Source: Vulcanimicrobiota bacterium
Lineage (GTDB): Bacteria > Vulcanimicrobiota > Xenobia > Xenobiales > JADMJV01
Assembly (NCBI GenBank): GCA_019637395.1
Contig: JAHBVR010000025.1
Span: forward strand, 55,046-119,045
Direction: 5' to 3'
DNA: 64,000 nt
This document shows, in pieces, positions 50,355-59,660 of the stretch (the first letter of the stretch is position 1; each line of letters opens with the position of its first letter). The position numbers were made by a program, and so were the translations under genes. The notes under the pieces were generated by a model. The model was not told where the DNA came from. It made no database searches and saw nothing but the letters and a program-made list of their open reading frames with translations.

Positions 50355-51427
50355 CGAAAAGCTTTTTCACGCCCGCCCATCTGGCGGTATTCCTGCAGCG
50401 AGATCACGCCTTCTTCCAATAATTCATCCAGGTCGGGGCGCAACGGCGCCAATTTCATCGGTTTGGCGCTGGCCACCGCCGGAGTTTTGGTCACCGGATG
50501 ATTGGCCAGATAGGCATTTAAGTAGCTCAGCGCCGATTTGACGCTGACTTGCTTCTGGGCTTCAGCGAGTTGTTCCCGCGAATGACTCAACTGGGAAGTC
50601 AGACTCTCGATGCGGCCCGCCAGTTCTTTCAAGCGAGCCGGTTTGCTCTTGGCCTGCTTCAGCGAGGCCTCCATTTTCTTGTGCATGTTCTCGTACTCGA
50701 TACGGGCGATGGCGCCCTCCTGGTAAAGGCGGGCGTATTCGGCGTCTTTGGCCTTCAATGCGGTCAATTCATCGCCGCTTTTGAGAACGCGCTGGCGTTC
50801 CGCTTGAGCCGACTTGAGCTGTTGCTGGGTGCGCAAAAACTGGTAGCGAGCATAAAGGTAAGTGCGATTGCGCTCCTCGGGCGTGACCGGAGCGACGGCG
50901 TATTCAGCCTCCCCGGCTCCGTAGTCGATGAACTCCCCGGCCGGACCGCGCATTTTGACGTCCACGTGGTCGCGCGCCACGATACCGACCGGATCGCCAA
51001 CCTTCAGCTTCTGGCCGACCTTGACCAGCGGGATCAAATGCCCGTAGGTGGCTTCGCGCGAACCGGTCACCACCGAGATGCCTTCTTCCTGGCCATACCA
51101 GGGCGTAATGGCCACCACCTCGCCCTCCCAGGCGGCCGGAACCACCGTTCCGGCCGGCATGGCCACGTCATAGCCATAATGCAGGCCGGGGTGACTGCGG
51201 TAGATCGAGACCGAGCGCGGGTCGCTGAAACGTCCCGTGACCACCGCCTCGGGATACTTGGTGCGGGCGGTGGCCAGCAACTGGCCCAGGGTCATCGGCG
51301 TGGCGGCCGCCGGAGTGGTCGGATTGGAACCGACAAACTGCGTCAGGCGCTCGAACTCGGTGGCGCCGGCCAGGCCCGGCAACAGTCCCAGCAAGGCGGC
51401 GGCGAGGACAAACTTCTTCATCTGCAT
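50351..51427 (-). CDS. M23 (LytM-like) peptidase-domain protein with coiled coil, secreted
   Basis: 358 aa. A signal peptide (MKKFVLAAALLGLLPGLAGA) is followed by an M23 fold: HYGYDVAMPAGTVVPA, ATYGHLIPLVKVGQKLKVGD and DHVDVKM, which hold the expected metal and catalytic histidines. Residues ~190-290 form a long coiled coil and the C-terminus is a short helical tail. The domain order (peptidase first, coil after) is the reverse of EnvC/NlpD types. It may cut or merely bind peptidoglycan cross-links. ATGs at 51427 and 51421 are both possible. Confidence 0.8.
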   Translation of the reverse strand: MQMKKFVLAAALLGLLPGLAGATEFERLTQFVGSNPTTPAAATPMTLGQLLATARTKYPEAVVTGRFSDPRSVSIYRSHPGLHYGYDVAMPAGTVVPAAWEGEVVAITPWYGQEEGISVVTGSREATYGHLIPLVKVGQKLKVGDPVGIVARDHVDVKMRGPAGEFIDYGAGEAEYAVAPVTPEERNRTYLYARYQFLRTQQQLKSAQAERQRVLKSGDELTALKAKDAEYARLYQEGAIARIEYENMHKKMEASLKQAKSKPARLKELAGRIESLTSQLSHSREQLAEAQKQVSVKSALSYLNAYLANHPVTKTPAVASAKPMKLAPLRPDLDELLEEGVISLQEYRQMGGREKAFR

Positions 51428-51484
51428 AGAATAAAACACTCCAGACTCCAACGCGACGCCCCTCGGTCCAGTTCCCGCTTGAGA

Positions 51485-52447
51485 CTAAGGACCTATTCGG
51501 GAAAGCCGCTTGCGGCGCAGGTGCAGGCCGGTGAGCCAGAGCGCCAGTGGAGTCAGGCCGAGCACTGCCAGCAGGCCGCCACCGGGAAAGTAGCCGGCGT
51601 GGATTCCGTAGGTTCCCTGCAGCAGGCGCACGGCCCAGGGGTCCTGGAGAGGGTCTTCGAGGGTGGTGACTTTGCCGGTGGCGGGTTCGAGGTGGAGGAA
51701 GCTGCGGCCGACGGGGTTGTGTTCGCCGGGCTGGCGCAGGCGCAACTGGATGCCTTGGGAGGTCCACTGCAGGCGGATCAGTTGGGCCTGGGGCCAGATT
51801 CGCCGGGCCTGGCCCACCTGGGCGTCCAGATCGGGGCCAACGTCCGGAAGATTCGGGATCGTGGCTACGGCAGGTTTTTGACCCCAGCGCAGCAGGCGGT
51901 CCATCAGCTTGTATTCCACCAGCAAGGTTCCGGTCGCCATGGCGACCAGCAAAGACGGCGTGCTCAACCAGCCCAGCACTCGATGCCAGTCGTAGGCATG
52001 GCGCGGCGGCAGAGCCCGCCGGGTGGGTTTTTGCAGGCTCCAGCCGGAGAACAGCACCAGCGCCGCCAGGCCGGCCACCACCGGCAAAAAGGGTTCGGCG
52101 AATTCGTGCAGGGGAAGCACGCAGCCCCGCACGGTTTGGGCTTTGGGCAGGTCTCCCAGCAGGCGCGGTCCGGCCGGATCGACGTAGACGATCAGGCCGT
52201 CGTCCAGCCAGAAGCGCAGGGGGCGGCCAAAATCCAGGCGCTCCGGGGTGCGGCCGGGATAGGCCTGGCGCACGGCCAGCAGGGCCTCCTGCAGGCGGGC
52301 CGGGGCCTCCTCCCGGGCGCAGACGAAGAGGTGCGGATGAAGCGCCTGGTCGAGGCGTTGTCCCAGGGCCAGCAGACTGCCGGTCAGACCCAGCCAGACC
52401 AGCCATAAGCCGGCCACCAATCCCAAGAGCCGATGAACTTTACGCAT
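51485..52447 (-). CDS. PepSY-associated TM protein, putative siderophore-iron reductase
   Basis: 320 aa with about four transmembrane helices: MRKVHRLLGLVAGLWLVWLGLTG begins as PepSY_TM family members do, with HEFAEPF and YDWHRVLG histidines placed for haem or metal binding, and GIHAGYFPGG near the end. This family (PiuB/FegB-like) often sits in iron-uptake operons and is thought to reduce ferric siderophores at the inner membrane. Its ATG lies inside the stop region of the decarboxylase gene (ATGCGTAA), so it is coupled to the siderophore operon. Confidence 0.82.
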   Translation of the reverse strand: MRKVHRLLGLVAGLWLVWLGLTGSLLALGQRLDQALHPHLFVCAREEAPARLQEALLAVRQAYPGRTPERLDFGRPLRFWLDDGLIVYVDPAGPRLLGDLPKAQTVRGCVLPLHEFAEPFLPVVAGLAALVLFSGWSLQKPTRRALPPRHAYDWHRVLGWLSTPSLLVAMATGTLLVEYKLMDRLLRWGQKPAVATIPNLPDVGPDLDAQVGQARRIWPQAQLIRLQWTSQGIQLRLRQPGEHNPVGRSFLHLEPATGKVTTLEDPLQDPWAVRLLQGTYGIHAGYFPGGGLLAVLGLTPLALWLTGLHLRRKRLSRIGP

Positions 52448-53570
52448 CCACAAAGATCTGCCGGGGATGGGGATGCATGAGAAAATCGTGGTGGGAAATA
52501 TTCCAGGCGTAGGCGCCGGCCAGCGGGAACAGCAGCAGGTCGCCGACCCCCACCTGCTGGACGGGGGCGGCGCTGGCCAAGCGGTCCTTGGGGGTGCATA
52601 ACTGGCCGACCACGTTCAGGAGCACTTTTTCCAGGACGGGCCCGCGCCGCGGCCCGGCCAGGACGCGAAAGGGATGGCTGTGTCCCTGCGCGGCGGGTAG
52701 CCGGAAGTGATGCGTGCCCCCGCGGCAAATGGCGAAATACTGGCCGTGGCTTTCCTTCAAGTCGAGCACTTCGCAGGCGTAGGTGCCGCAAAAAGCCGTC
52801 AGGAAACGCCCGCACTCAAAGCGCAGCGTGTAAGGGCGGCCGGGCAGCCGGCGGCACAATTGCTCCCAGTCGAATTGCTGCGACGGCTGCCGGTAGTTGA
52901 CGCCGATTCCCCCGCCCACATTGAGGACTTGCAGGTGCAGGCGGAAATCTTGCGACCAGTGCTCGGCCAGTTCCATATAGCGCTGGAGCAGACGCAGGTG
53001 TTCTTCCAAATCGAGCTGCAGGGAGCGGGTGTGCAGGTGGAAACCGAGGAATTCAAGATTTGGATGCTGGCGTAAGATTTCCACGGCCTGGGGCAGATGG
53101 TCGGGGGTGATGCCAAAAGGCGAGGGCTTGCCGGCCATGAGCATGGGGCTGTCCTCGCGGTGGTCCAGGGCCGGGTTCATTCGCAGTAAGAGACGCACCG
53201 GGCGGTGCAGCTCGGCCAACTGCCGGAGTTCCCACAGGCTCTCCACGTGGATCTGGTGCTCGGCGGCCCGGCGCAATTCCGCCGGCGTCTTGCCCGGACC
53301 TCCGAAGAGGATAGGGACGTTGGGAAAGTGGGCGCGCAGGTGGTCGAGCTCGCCGCCGGAAGCCACTTCGAAGCCGTCCAGATAGGGCTGCATGGTGCGC
53401 AGATTGGGCACTTCGGCGTTGGCTTTGATGGCGTAGAACATCTCCACGCCCGCGGGCAGAGCCGCGCGCACTCGGGCGCAATGCTCACGCAGGGCGACCA
53501 GGTCATAAAGGTAAGCGGCGACCGGCTCCTGGCCCAACAGGCTGAGGGCGGCTTCGTCCAGGCGGCTCAT
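52440..53570 (-). CDS. PLP-dependent type III decarboxylase of NIS siderophore synthesis (PvsE-like)
   Basis: 376 aa from ATG 53570. The alanine-racemase-fold motif FYAIKANAEVPN carries the PLP lysine, then GFEVASGGEL, LGFHLHTRSL, LNVGGGIGVNY and a C-terminal barrel (FECGRFLTAFCG). Such enzymes (AcsE, SbnH, PvsE) decarboxylate an amino acid or its citryl ester to give the amine part of a siderophore. In vibrioferrin, PvsE acts on a serine-derived intermediate; which substrate applies here is inferred from operon order only. The ATG overlaps the stop of the upstream synthetase gene (ATGA). Confidence 0.85.
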   Translation of the reverse strand: MSRLDEAALSLLGQEPVAAYLYDLVALREHCARVRAALPAGVEMFYAIKANAEVPNLRTMQPYLDGFEVASGGELDHLRAHFPNVPILFGGPGKTPAELRRAAEHQIHVESLWELRQLAELHRPVRLLLRMNPALDHREDSPMLMAGKPSPFGITPDHLPQAVEILRQHPNLEFLGFHLHTRSLQLDLEEHLRLLQRYMELAEHWSQDFRLHLQVLNVGGGIGVNYRQPSQQFDWEQLCRRLPGRPYTLRFECGRFLTAFCGTYACEVLDLKESHGQYFAICRGGTHHFRLPAAQGHSHPFRVLAGPRRGPVLEKVLLNVVGQLCTPKDRLASAAPVQQVGVGDLLLFPLAGAYAWNISHHDFLMHPHPRQIFVDA

Positions 53571-55210
53571 CGTAGCGGGTTGTCCACCCACACGTAGGTG
53601 GCGTTGCGGTCTTTCTCGCGCAGGAAACGCGTGATCAGATTGGCCTTGACGGGTAGCTTGCGATCCTGGAGCAGGCGCAAGATCACCCGCTGGCTCTCGC
53701 GGTTTCCATAGGTAGCCTGATAATCATGCAGGGAGTGGCGAGTGGCCGCCCACAGCTCCGGCGCGGGCACCTCGGTGAGAGACTGCACCACTTCGCTGAG
53801 CTGATTGAAGACGATACAGTAAGCAAAGCGGCGCCAGGCCTGTTCCGGGCTGTAATAGAGGGAACGGGCCACCTCGGGATGCATGCTCTGGCGTTCCCCG
53901 ATCAGCTTGCTGCCTTCCAGATCGCGGAAATAGGCGTGGCGGGGTTTGCCCGCATGCACCTGAATCAAAGTGTTTTGCAGATGGGGTTCAAAGATGATCC
54001 CGTGGTGAGCGTAGTAATGCAGCGCCGGCCACACCACCAGCCGGCAGTATTCACGGAACCATTCGAGAGTTTCCCCGCCGCTCAGGGCGCGTTCCAGCAG
54101 TTGGCCGTCGGCCGTGCCGCCGAAGAGGGCGGCCGCCATATAGACGGGATAGGGGGAAGTTTGAATCGGCCGGGCGTCGCGATAAATGGTCGAGAAAGCT
54201 TCGCGGCTCAAGGTGTCGTTCAGGTCCACGGTGGTATAGGCGGGCTCGCTCAACAAGCTGAAGTCGGGCAGCGGATGCTCCAGGTCGCGCCACAGGCGGT
54301 CGAGCAGCAGGGCCGACTCCAGTTCATACCAGGCGTTTTTGCGCACGCAGTTGGTCAGCCGCATATGCAGCGAGAGTTTCAGAAAATACGGGCTGTGGCG
54401 GCTGTAGAGCGTGCGCACCGAGGCGGTGGGGGCGAAGCGAATGCCTCCCGGCCCCAGGGCCTTCAGGCGGCCCTGGCTGAGCGCTTGCTGGACCACCTCT
54501 TGTTGCAGCAAGAAGCGCGCTTGCCAGGGGTGCACGCCCACGATGGGCTGGTCGGAGAAACCGGAAAAAGTGCGCTGCAGATCGGGCAGGCAGGGTTGAG
54601 CCTCCAGGTTGCTCCGGTGCACAAAGCAGTCTTCGGCCACGCCAAAATAAAAGAGCTGGAAATCCGCCTGCAGCTCCGGAGAATAGGCGTAAAGATCGGC
54701 ATCGCTCATGCCTTCTCGGGCCTTGGGGGCCGGATGGTAGGTATGGCCGGCGCTGAGCAGTTGCTCCGAGTAAAGATAAGCAATTTCTCCCGGCGTGGGC
54801 GGATGGGCATAGAATTGCTGAAGATTGCCCAGACTGTTTTCGATTTGGGCCAGAAGCTCGGAATTGAAGGCCTGGGGAAACTCGCAACCGAGTTCCGCGA
54901 TCACCAGCGAGGCCAGCTCGCGCCAGTCCAGTACTTTAGAGACGGGCGCCTGAGCATAGGGCTCGCTGCAAAACAGGTAATTGCTGCGCGGGCGGCCCTG
55001 ATGGGCGATCAGACAGGCCTTGTCCAGATGGGGAAAGCGAATGCTGAGCACGTGGGCATGGATCTTGAGGGCTCGGGGCAGTTCGCCGCCGGCCGCTTCC
55101 ACCGCGCCGCGGGGCAGCGCGTATTCGCGCAGGTAGCAGTTGAGCAGCACGGCGATGCTGCGCTCGGCGGCGCGCTGGTAGGAGGAGGGGAGGGGGGCGG
55201 GATTATGCAT
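53567..55210 (-). CDS. IucA/IucC-family NIS synthetase (PvsD-like position)
   Basis: 547 aa, the usual size. The family motif GHTYHPAPKAREG is present near residue 155, with later blocks LKLSLHMRLTNCVRKN, HYYAHHGIIFEPHLQN and FRDLEGSKLIG forming the ATP and citrate sites. It would join citrate (or a citryl intermediate) to an amine or alcohol with ATP cleavage. The ATG is coupled to the MFS gene end (ATGCATAA). In the vibrioferrin operon the second synthetase sits at this place. Confidence 0.9.
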   Translation of the reverse strand: MHNPAPLPSSYQRAAERSIAVLLNCYLREYALPRGAVEAAGGELPRALKIHAHVLSIRFPHLDKACLIAHQGRPRSNYLFCSEPYAQAPVSKVLDWRELASLVIAELGCEFPQAFNSELLAQIENSLGNLQQFYAHPPTPGEIAYLYSEQLLSAGHTYHPAPKAREGMSDADLYAYSPELQADFQLFYFGVAEDCFVHRSNLEAQPCLPDLQRTFSGFSDQPIVGVHPWQARFLLQQEVVQQALSQGRLKALGPGGIRFAPTASVRTLYSRHSPYFLKLSLHMRLTNCVRKNAWYELESALLLDRLWRDLEHPLPDFSLLSEPAYTTVDLNDTLSREAFSTIYRDARPIQTSPYPVYMAAALFGGTADGQLLERALSGGETLEWFREYCRLVVWPALHYYAHHGIIFEPHLQNTLIQVHAGKPRHAYFRDLEGSKLIGERQSMHPEVARSLYYSPEQAWRRFAYCIVFNQLSEVVQSLTEVPAPELWAATRHSLHDYQATYGNRESQRVILRLLQDRKLPVKANLITRFLREKDRNATYVWVDNPLR

Positions 55211-56345
55211 AAGTTCTCCTGGTGCGCCAGGCGGCGGCCGTGAGGGGTAGGCCCAGCAGAGCCGAAAGCAGGAAGGGGGCGCGCAAGCCGCCGGCGCTTA
55301 CGGCTGCTCCCGCCAGCAGGCCGGCAAAGACGCCGGCGAACTTGCTGGCCGTGTCCAGCCAGCCGAAGGATTTGCCTGCCGAGTGGGGCCGCACGGCCGC
55401 GCCCACCAACTGGTTCAGGTAAACGTAACCGTAAACCAGGGCGATTCCCATCAGAACGCGAGTGGCCAGCAGGACGGCGGCGCCGGGCAGCAGATGGCCG
55501 AGCATGGCCAGGCTGAAGCCGGCGAAGGCCAGCACCAGATAGCTGAGCGCCTGCTGCGGGCGGGCCCGGCCGATGACCAGGAAAGCCAGCAGCAGATAGA
55601 CCACATGCGGCGTGCCGAAGAAAAAGCCGGCGTAACGGTCCGGGATTCCGGTCTGGGCGGCCTGGAAGAATTTGACGAAGTAAGGGAATGTGACCACGGT
55701 CATCAGAGTGAACCAGAATTCCGCCGCCAACAGCCAGGCGAAGGGAATCGGATGGTGGGATGGGGTGAGGCTGGTGGGCGTCTCGGCCGGCCGGCCGGGC
55801 CGGGGGAGAAAGGTCTGGAGCAGCCCGAAGCTGGCCGCGGGAAGCAGCCAGAGCCAGCCGTAAGCTACGGCCGGATCAGGCATTTCCAGGACCACCAGGG
55901 CGAGCAGGGAGGGGGCCAGGAAGAGGCCGAGGCGAGCTGAGTATTGCAGGTAGCAGAGGCCCCGCGACAGGGCGGCGCCTTGATAATACTGCGCCAGCAG
56001 CGCGTTGGAGGCCGAAAAGGTGCCGCCGAAGAGTCCCTGCAGAGCCAGGCAGAGAGCGAAGGTCCAGGCGTTGGGAGCCAGGCTGCACAGGTAGAGGGCC
56101 AGGGCCAGGCCAAGCTGGGCGCGCGCCAGCGAGAGTTTCTGGCCAAAGCGGTCGGCGAACCAGCCCCACAGGGGTCCGGCCAGGCCCATGACCAGCAGCG
56201 GGATGACATAAAAAACACCGCCCAGAGCCGGGTCTTTTAGAGCATAGCTGCGTTCCAGCAAGGTGGGGTAGTAAGGCGACATGCCCAACACCGAAAAACT
56301 GGCCAGAAAGTGGCAAAGGACGATGAGAATCAAAGGTCTATGCAT
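55203..56345 (-). CDS. MFS transporter, siderophore exporter (PvsC-like position)
   Basis: 380 aa, about 12 transmembrane helices. It has the MFS A-type loop GLWGWFADRFGQKLSLA-like sequence (here GLAGPLWGWFADRFGQKL) between helices 2 and 3. Its place between the two synthetase genes, sharing overlaps with both, points to export of the finished siderophore to the periplasm, as PvsC does for vibrioferrin. The substrate is inferred from context. Confidence 0.87.
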   Translation of the reverse strand: MHRPLILIVLCHFLASFSVLGMSPYYPTLLERSYALKDPALGGVFYVIPLLVMGLAGPLWGWFADRFGQKLSLARAQLGLALALYLCSLAPNAWTFALCLALQGLFGGTFSASNALLAQYYQGAALSRGLCYLQYSARLGLFLAPSLLALVVLEMPDPAVAYGWLWLLPAASFGLLQTFLPRPGRPAETPTSLTPSHHPIPFAWLLAAEFWFTLMTVVTFPYFVKFFQAAQTGIPDRYAGFFFGTPHVVYLLLAFLVIGRARPQQALSYLVLAFAGFSLAMLGHLLPGAAVLLATRVLMGIALVYGYVYLNQLVGAAVRPHSAGKSFGWLDTASKFAGVFAGLLAGAAVSAGGLRAPFLLSALLGLPLTAAAWRTRRTYA

Positions 56346-57936
56346 GGTAGAGAGGGTTGGCCCCGGTCAGGCCATAGTGTTTGTTGATGTCGGCGGCGCC
56401 GGTGCGCTGCTTGGAGAAGAGCGTGCCGGCGCTGAACAGGTATTTGACCGGATGCAGCGGACTTTCTAGAAGATGGCGGCGGATACCGCAGGCTTCCACC
56501 CGTTCGGCAGGATAGACGGCCAACTGCCGCTCCAGCAAATGGCGGGCCAGTTGGTAAAAATGAGCGGGCCGGCTGGAGCTTTCGATCAAGGGCATGATGT
56601 TGAGCTGCAGTGTGATGGTGATGAACATCTGGGCGATGGGCAGCCAGTCGTGCACGGGCAGGCAAGGATCGACAAAAGTGGCGCCTGTTTGAGCGACTTC
56701 TTCATAAATGCGGGCGGCGTCGTTGTCTTTGAGCAGCAATTGGAGTTTGCCGTGGTGGAGAACCAGCAGGGTGTTTTGCTGGTTGGACTCGAGCGCAATG
56801 CCGTGGCTTACCCACAGGTCCACGTGGATTCTCAGGGTCAGCTCCAGGTAGCTTTCAAAGAAGGCCTGCTCGCTGTTTCGGAAGTGAGAGCGGATGAGCT
56901 GTTGGAGCACCGTGCCGCCTTCAGGATCGGCGGCCAGCAGGGCGGCTACCGGCAAGACGGTGGCGTCCTGCAGATCGGGATAGCGGCGGACAATGACGCC
57001 CAGTTCGGAGCGTCCGTCCACCGAAAAGCCGGTGCTTTCGTCGCTGAGCAGGCAGTCGGCGGGCACGCGCCGGGCCAGGATTTGCTGCACGGTGTGGCCG
57101 TCGGCGATGGTGTCGGGGCGAATCTTGCGTAAGTTTTTGTAGCTCAGGGAACGCATCAGGAGCGGCAGTTTCAGATGGAGAGCAGGCTGGGCCAGCAGGC
57201 TCACGGTGCGCACCGAGAGGGTGGGCTGCACCAGCCAGTCATCGGTGGCCAGCCAGTAAGCACCGTCGGGAAGCGTTAGTTGAGGTGCGGTGTGCGGATG
57301 GACGGGCAGGCCCAGAAATTGCTTATCGCGGGGCCAGCCGGGGGGGAGCTGGCCCTGCACTTCCTGGTCGGGCACGGCCAGCCAGCGCAGGCGGAAGGTG
57401 GGGGCGAATTCGGGGGCATAGAGACGCAGGGCCTGGCCGTCCAGCCCCACTTTGGCTCGCGCCGTCGGATAGTAGGGGTGATCGTGGAAGCTGGCCAGGC
57501 GCTCGTAGAAGGCCAGGCTCTCCCACCAGTGCTGGAAGTGACGGGTGGGCCGGGTGGCGAACCACTGCTGGCGGACAGCTTCGGTTCTGTGCCGGTGGTC
57601 GAGGGCGCATTCGACCTCCTGCAGCAGGGCCTCGCGCTCGTCGACGCGCTCCAGGGCGGGAGCCAGCACTTCGTCCAGGCTGGTGAGGGAGCGGCCGGAG
57701 CCTTCCTCCACCACCAGGGGGGCGGCGCTACGCCATTTGTGCCAGGGCGCATCCTGACGAACCGGGATCCACCAGATGTGCTGATCATCCCAGCGGTAGC
57801 GCAGCCACTGATCGGAGAGCCGGGGAAATTCGGCCGGGGCGGACTGAACCGTGCCTTGGGACAGCATGGCGAAGAGATCTTCACGTAAAAAGGTGTCCAG
57901 CAGGCGGCCCACCAGGTAAGGGCAATTCAGGCCCAT
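56338..57936 (-). CDS. IucA/IucC-family NIS synthetase (PvsB-like position)
   Basis: 532 aa from ATG 57936; the much longer open frame upstream is antisense-like and overlaps the ATP-grasp gene. HDHPYYPTARAKVG is the substrate/ATP motif, KLPLLMRSLSYKNLRK and DLWVSHGIALESNQQNTLL are the later blocks, and LLLKDNDAARI binds ATP. The start lies ten bases inside the ATP-grasp gene (ATGGGCCTGA) and its stop overlaps the MFS gene. It is divergent in sequence from the second synthetase, as expected for two enzymes with different substrates in one pathway. Confidence 0.9.
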   Translation of the reverse strand: MGLNCPYLVGRLLDTFLREDLFAMLSQGTVQSAPAEFPRLSDQWLRYRWDDQHIWWIPVRQDAPWHKWRSAAPLVVEEGSGRSLTSLDEVLAPALERVDEREALLQEVECALDHRHRTEAVRQQWFATRPTRHFQHWWESLAFYERLASFHDHPYYPTARAKVGLDGQALRLYAPEFAPTFRLRWLAVPDQEVQGQLPPGWPRDKQFLGLPVHPHTAPQLTLPDGAYWLATDDWLVQPTLSVRTVSLLAQPALHLKLPLLMRSLSYKNLRKIRPDTIADGHTVQQILARRVPADCLLSDESTGFSVDGRSELGVIVRRYPDLQDATVLPVAALLAADPEGGTVLQQLIRSHFRNSEQAFFESYLELTLRIHVDLWVSHGIALESNQQNTLLVLHHGKLQLLLKDNDAARIYEEVAQTGATFVDPCLPVHDWLPIAQMFITITLQLNIMPLIESSSRPAHFYQLARHLLERQLAVYPAERVEACGIRRHLLESPLHPVKYLFSAGTLFSKQRTGAADINKHYGLTGANPLYHA

Positions 57937-59081
57937 TGGAAACCGGCCCGCAGACTTTGGAGCTCGCGCTCGAGTAGCTCTTCCACCCGCTGCCGGCCCG
58001 GTCCGGTGACGTGCAGCATGCCCAGATAATCCTTGTTGGAATGGGTCAGATCGACGACGTCCCGGGCTTTCTTGGTGGGCACGTAGTGGACGGCGCAACC
58101 CTCGCGCTCCGTCACGAAGCCGTCGGGAGCCTGGCTCAACTGGCCGGCTCGTTCGGCGAAGAGATAATGAGCCACCGAGTGGAGCTCCGCGTCGATGACC
58201 GGGGGCTGAATGGTTTCGCCCAGAGCGGTTCTGAGCACGTTTTGGAAGTAGCTGCCGCCGCTCAGGTTGTCCAGCATAAAATCGCTCTGGTCGCCGATGC
58301 TGCGATAGTTGATTTCGATGATGCGGGGGCCGGCGGTGGTCATGACCAGCTCGGTGTGGCAGGCCCCGAAGGTGGCGCCGACCGCCTCCAGAGCGCGCAT
58401 GACGTAGGCGGCGCCTGCGGCGGGCACGCCCCAGCGGGCGCCGGTCTCGATGAAGTAGGGCAGCTCGGTCAGGGTGCAGGTGAAGCCGCCCAGCAGGTGG
58501 CCGCTCAGGGTCTCCACCGAGTAGATGGCGCCGGGCAGGTATTCTTCCAAGAGGAGTGGCTGCCGCTGCTTGGAGTAAAAAGTGCCGGCGAACTCCAGCA
58601 GCTGCCGGGAGTCTTCCAGGTATTTGACGTCGATGCTGGCCACGCCCTTGATGGGCTTGGCCACGCAGGGGAAGGGAATTTGCTCGGCCGCCTTCAGTTC
58701 TTCCAGACTGTGAAAGTGGCGAAACCAGATGCTCTCCAGGCCCAGGCGCGCCAGCTCCTGACGCATCAGGCTTTTGTTCTTGGCCAGGTAACAAGCGCGC
58801 ACGGATTTATGAGGCACACCGAAAAATTGGCCGATCCAGGCGGTCTGCGTCTGCAGATGATCGCTGTTGGAAAAGACCGCTTCGACGGGCAGGTTGTGTT
58901 GCGTGATGCAGTCGAGCACGGCCATCGGATTGAAGACGTCGCAGGCCAGCACGCGTTGGGGGTAAGTTTGATAGTCTTCGGGCCTGTCGGTCAGTAAAAT
59001 CACTTCCCGGCCTAAACTCTGGGCGGCTGGAAGAAAGCCCTCTCGGATGGCCGGCGTGGCCACATGACATAGGAAGATCAC
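57927..59081 (-). CDS. ATP-grasp ligase of siderophore synthesis (PvsA-like position)
   Basis: 384 aa from GTG 59081, where the Rossmann-like N-domain begins (VIFLCHVATPAIREGF). ATP-grasp features: FPCVAKPIKGVASIDVK (ATP lysines), LLLEEYLPGAIYSVET and IIEINYRSIGDQSD (Mg-binding Glu-x-Asn). Such enzymes form amide bonds through acyl-phosphates. In vibrioferrin synthesis the ATP-grasp protein handles the alanine/2-oxoglutarate side. The start is not certain: GAGGAA lies 14 bases upstream and the longer frame runs into the previous gene. Confidence 0.82.
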   Translation of the reverse strand: MIFLCHVATPAIREGFLPAAQSLGREVILLTDRPEDYQTYPQRVLACDVFNPMAVLDCITQHNLPVEAVFSNSDHLQTQTAWIGQFFGVPHKSVRACYLAKNKSLMRQELARLGLESIWFRHFHSLEELKAAEQIPFPCVAKPIKGVASIDVKYLEDSRQLLEFAGTFYSKQRQPLLLEEYLPGAIYSVETLSGHLLGGFTCTLTELPYFIETGARWGVPAAGAAYVMRALEAVGATFGACHTELVMTTAGPRIIEINYRSIGDQSDFMLDNLSGGSYFQNVLRTALGETIQPPVIDAELHSVAHYLFAERAGQLSQAPDGFVTEREGCAVHYVPTKKARDVVDLTHSNKDYLGMLHVTGPGRQRVEELLERELQSLRAGFQWA

Positions 59082-59149
59082 GGAATTTCGGTTTTCCTCG
59101 AAAATTTTTTGGCAGTTTAGTTTGAACAGAACTTTGTTGTCAAGTTTTA

Positions 59150-59653
59150 TCAGGTAGACCTTAATTGGGGGATGAACTCCCAGCGGGGTGGGTGCAGCTC
59201 CTCGTGCAGGTCCGGCAGGGCTCGGCCCATGATGTTGATCCACCAGGCGGCCTGCCAGAGCGCCGGAAATCCGTAGTGGGACATGAGCACGCGGCGCCGC
59301 CAAAAGCCGCCGCATTGGCGCTGATACTCCACTTCGTAGTCGATCAGCGGTTGCAGATGAGGTTCCACGGCGGCGCGATCGCTAATCCAGGTGGAGTCGG
59401 AATAAAGAAACGGGGGCAGGCAGAACTTCTGGCTGTGGTAGAGTTGCGGCGCGCCCATTCGGTAGCCCAGATAGCCTGCGGGAACGGCTACCGCGATGCC
59501 CCCGTAACACCAGATCAGCCTGTCCTTGCGCCAATAGGGTTGCTCCCGCCAATCCAGGCGCTCGAAACCGGCTTGATCCAGGTAGTCATGAGTCTGGTCG
59601 GCGGCGATCAGTAGCCACTGAATTTTTAAAGCGTCGATGTAGGAGCAGTGCAT
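59150..59653 (-). CDS. Unknown protein heading the siderophore operon
   Basis: 167 aa, rich in Trp, Tyr and His, with no signal peptide. I do not recognise the family. Blocks that look conserved are RLDWREQPYWRKDRLIWCYGG, here spanning the middle of the first half, and LMSHYGFPALWQAAWWIN. It is transcribed just before the ATP-grasp gene (about 70 bp) from a good promoter, so it is likely part of the same pathway. An enzyme supplying a building block, or a chaperone/regulator, is possible; there is no evidence to choose. Confidence 0.65.
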   Translation of the reverse strand: MHCSYIDALKIQWLLIAADQTHDYLDQAGFERLDWREQPYWRKDRLIWCYGGIAVAVPAGYLGYRMGAPQLYHSQKFCLPPFLYSDSTWISDRAAVEPHLQPLIDYEVEYQRQCGGFWRRRVLMSHYGFPALWQAAWWINIMGRALPDLHEELHPPRWEFIPQLRST

Positions 59654-59660
59654 GAAGTTA

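Noticed and set aside
56338..58794. 818-codon open frame as a single larger protein
   Set aside because: The first ~285 codons are the ATP-grasp gene read in another frame, giving Arg/Gly-rich sequence. The IucA/IucC protein begins at 57936.
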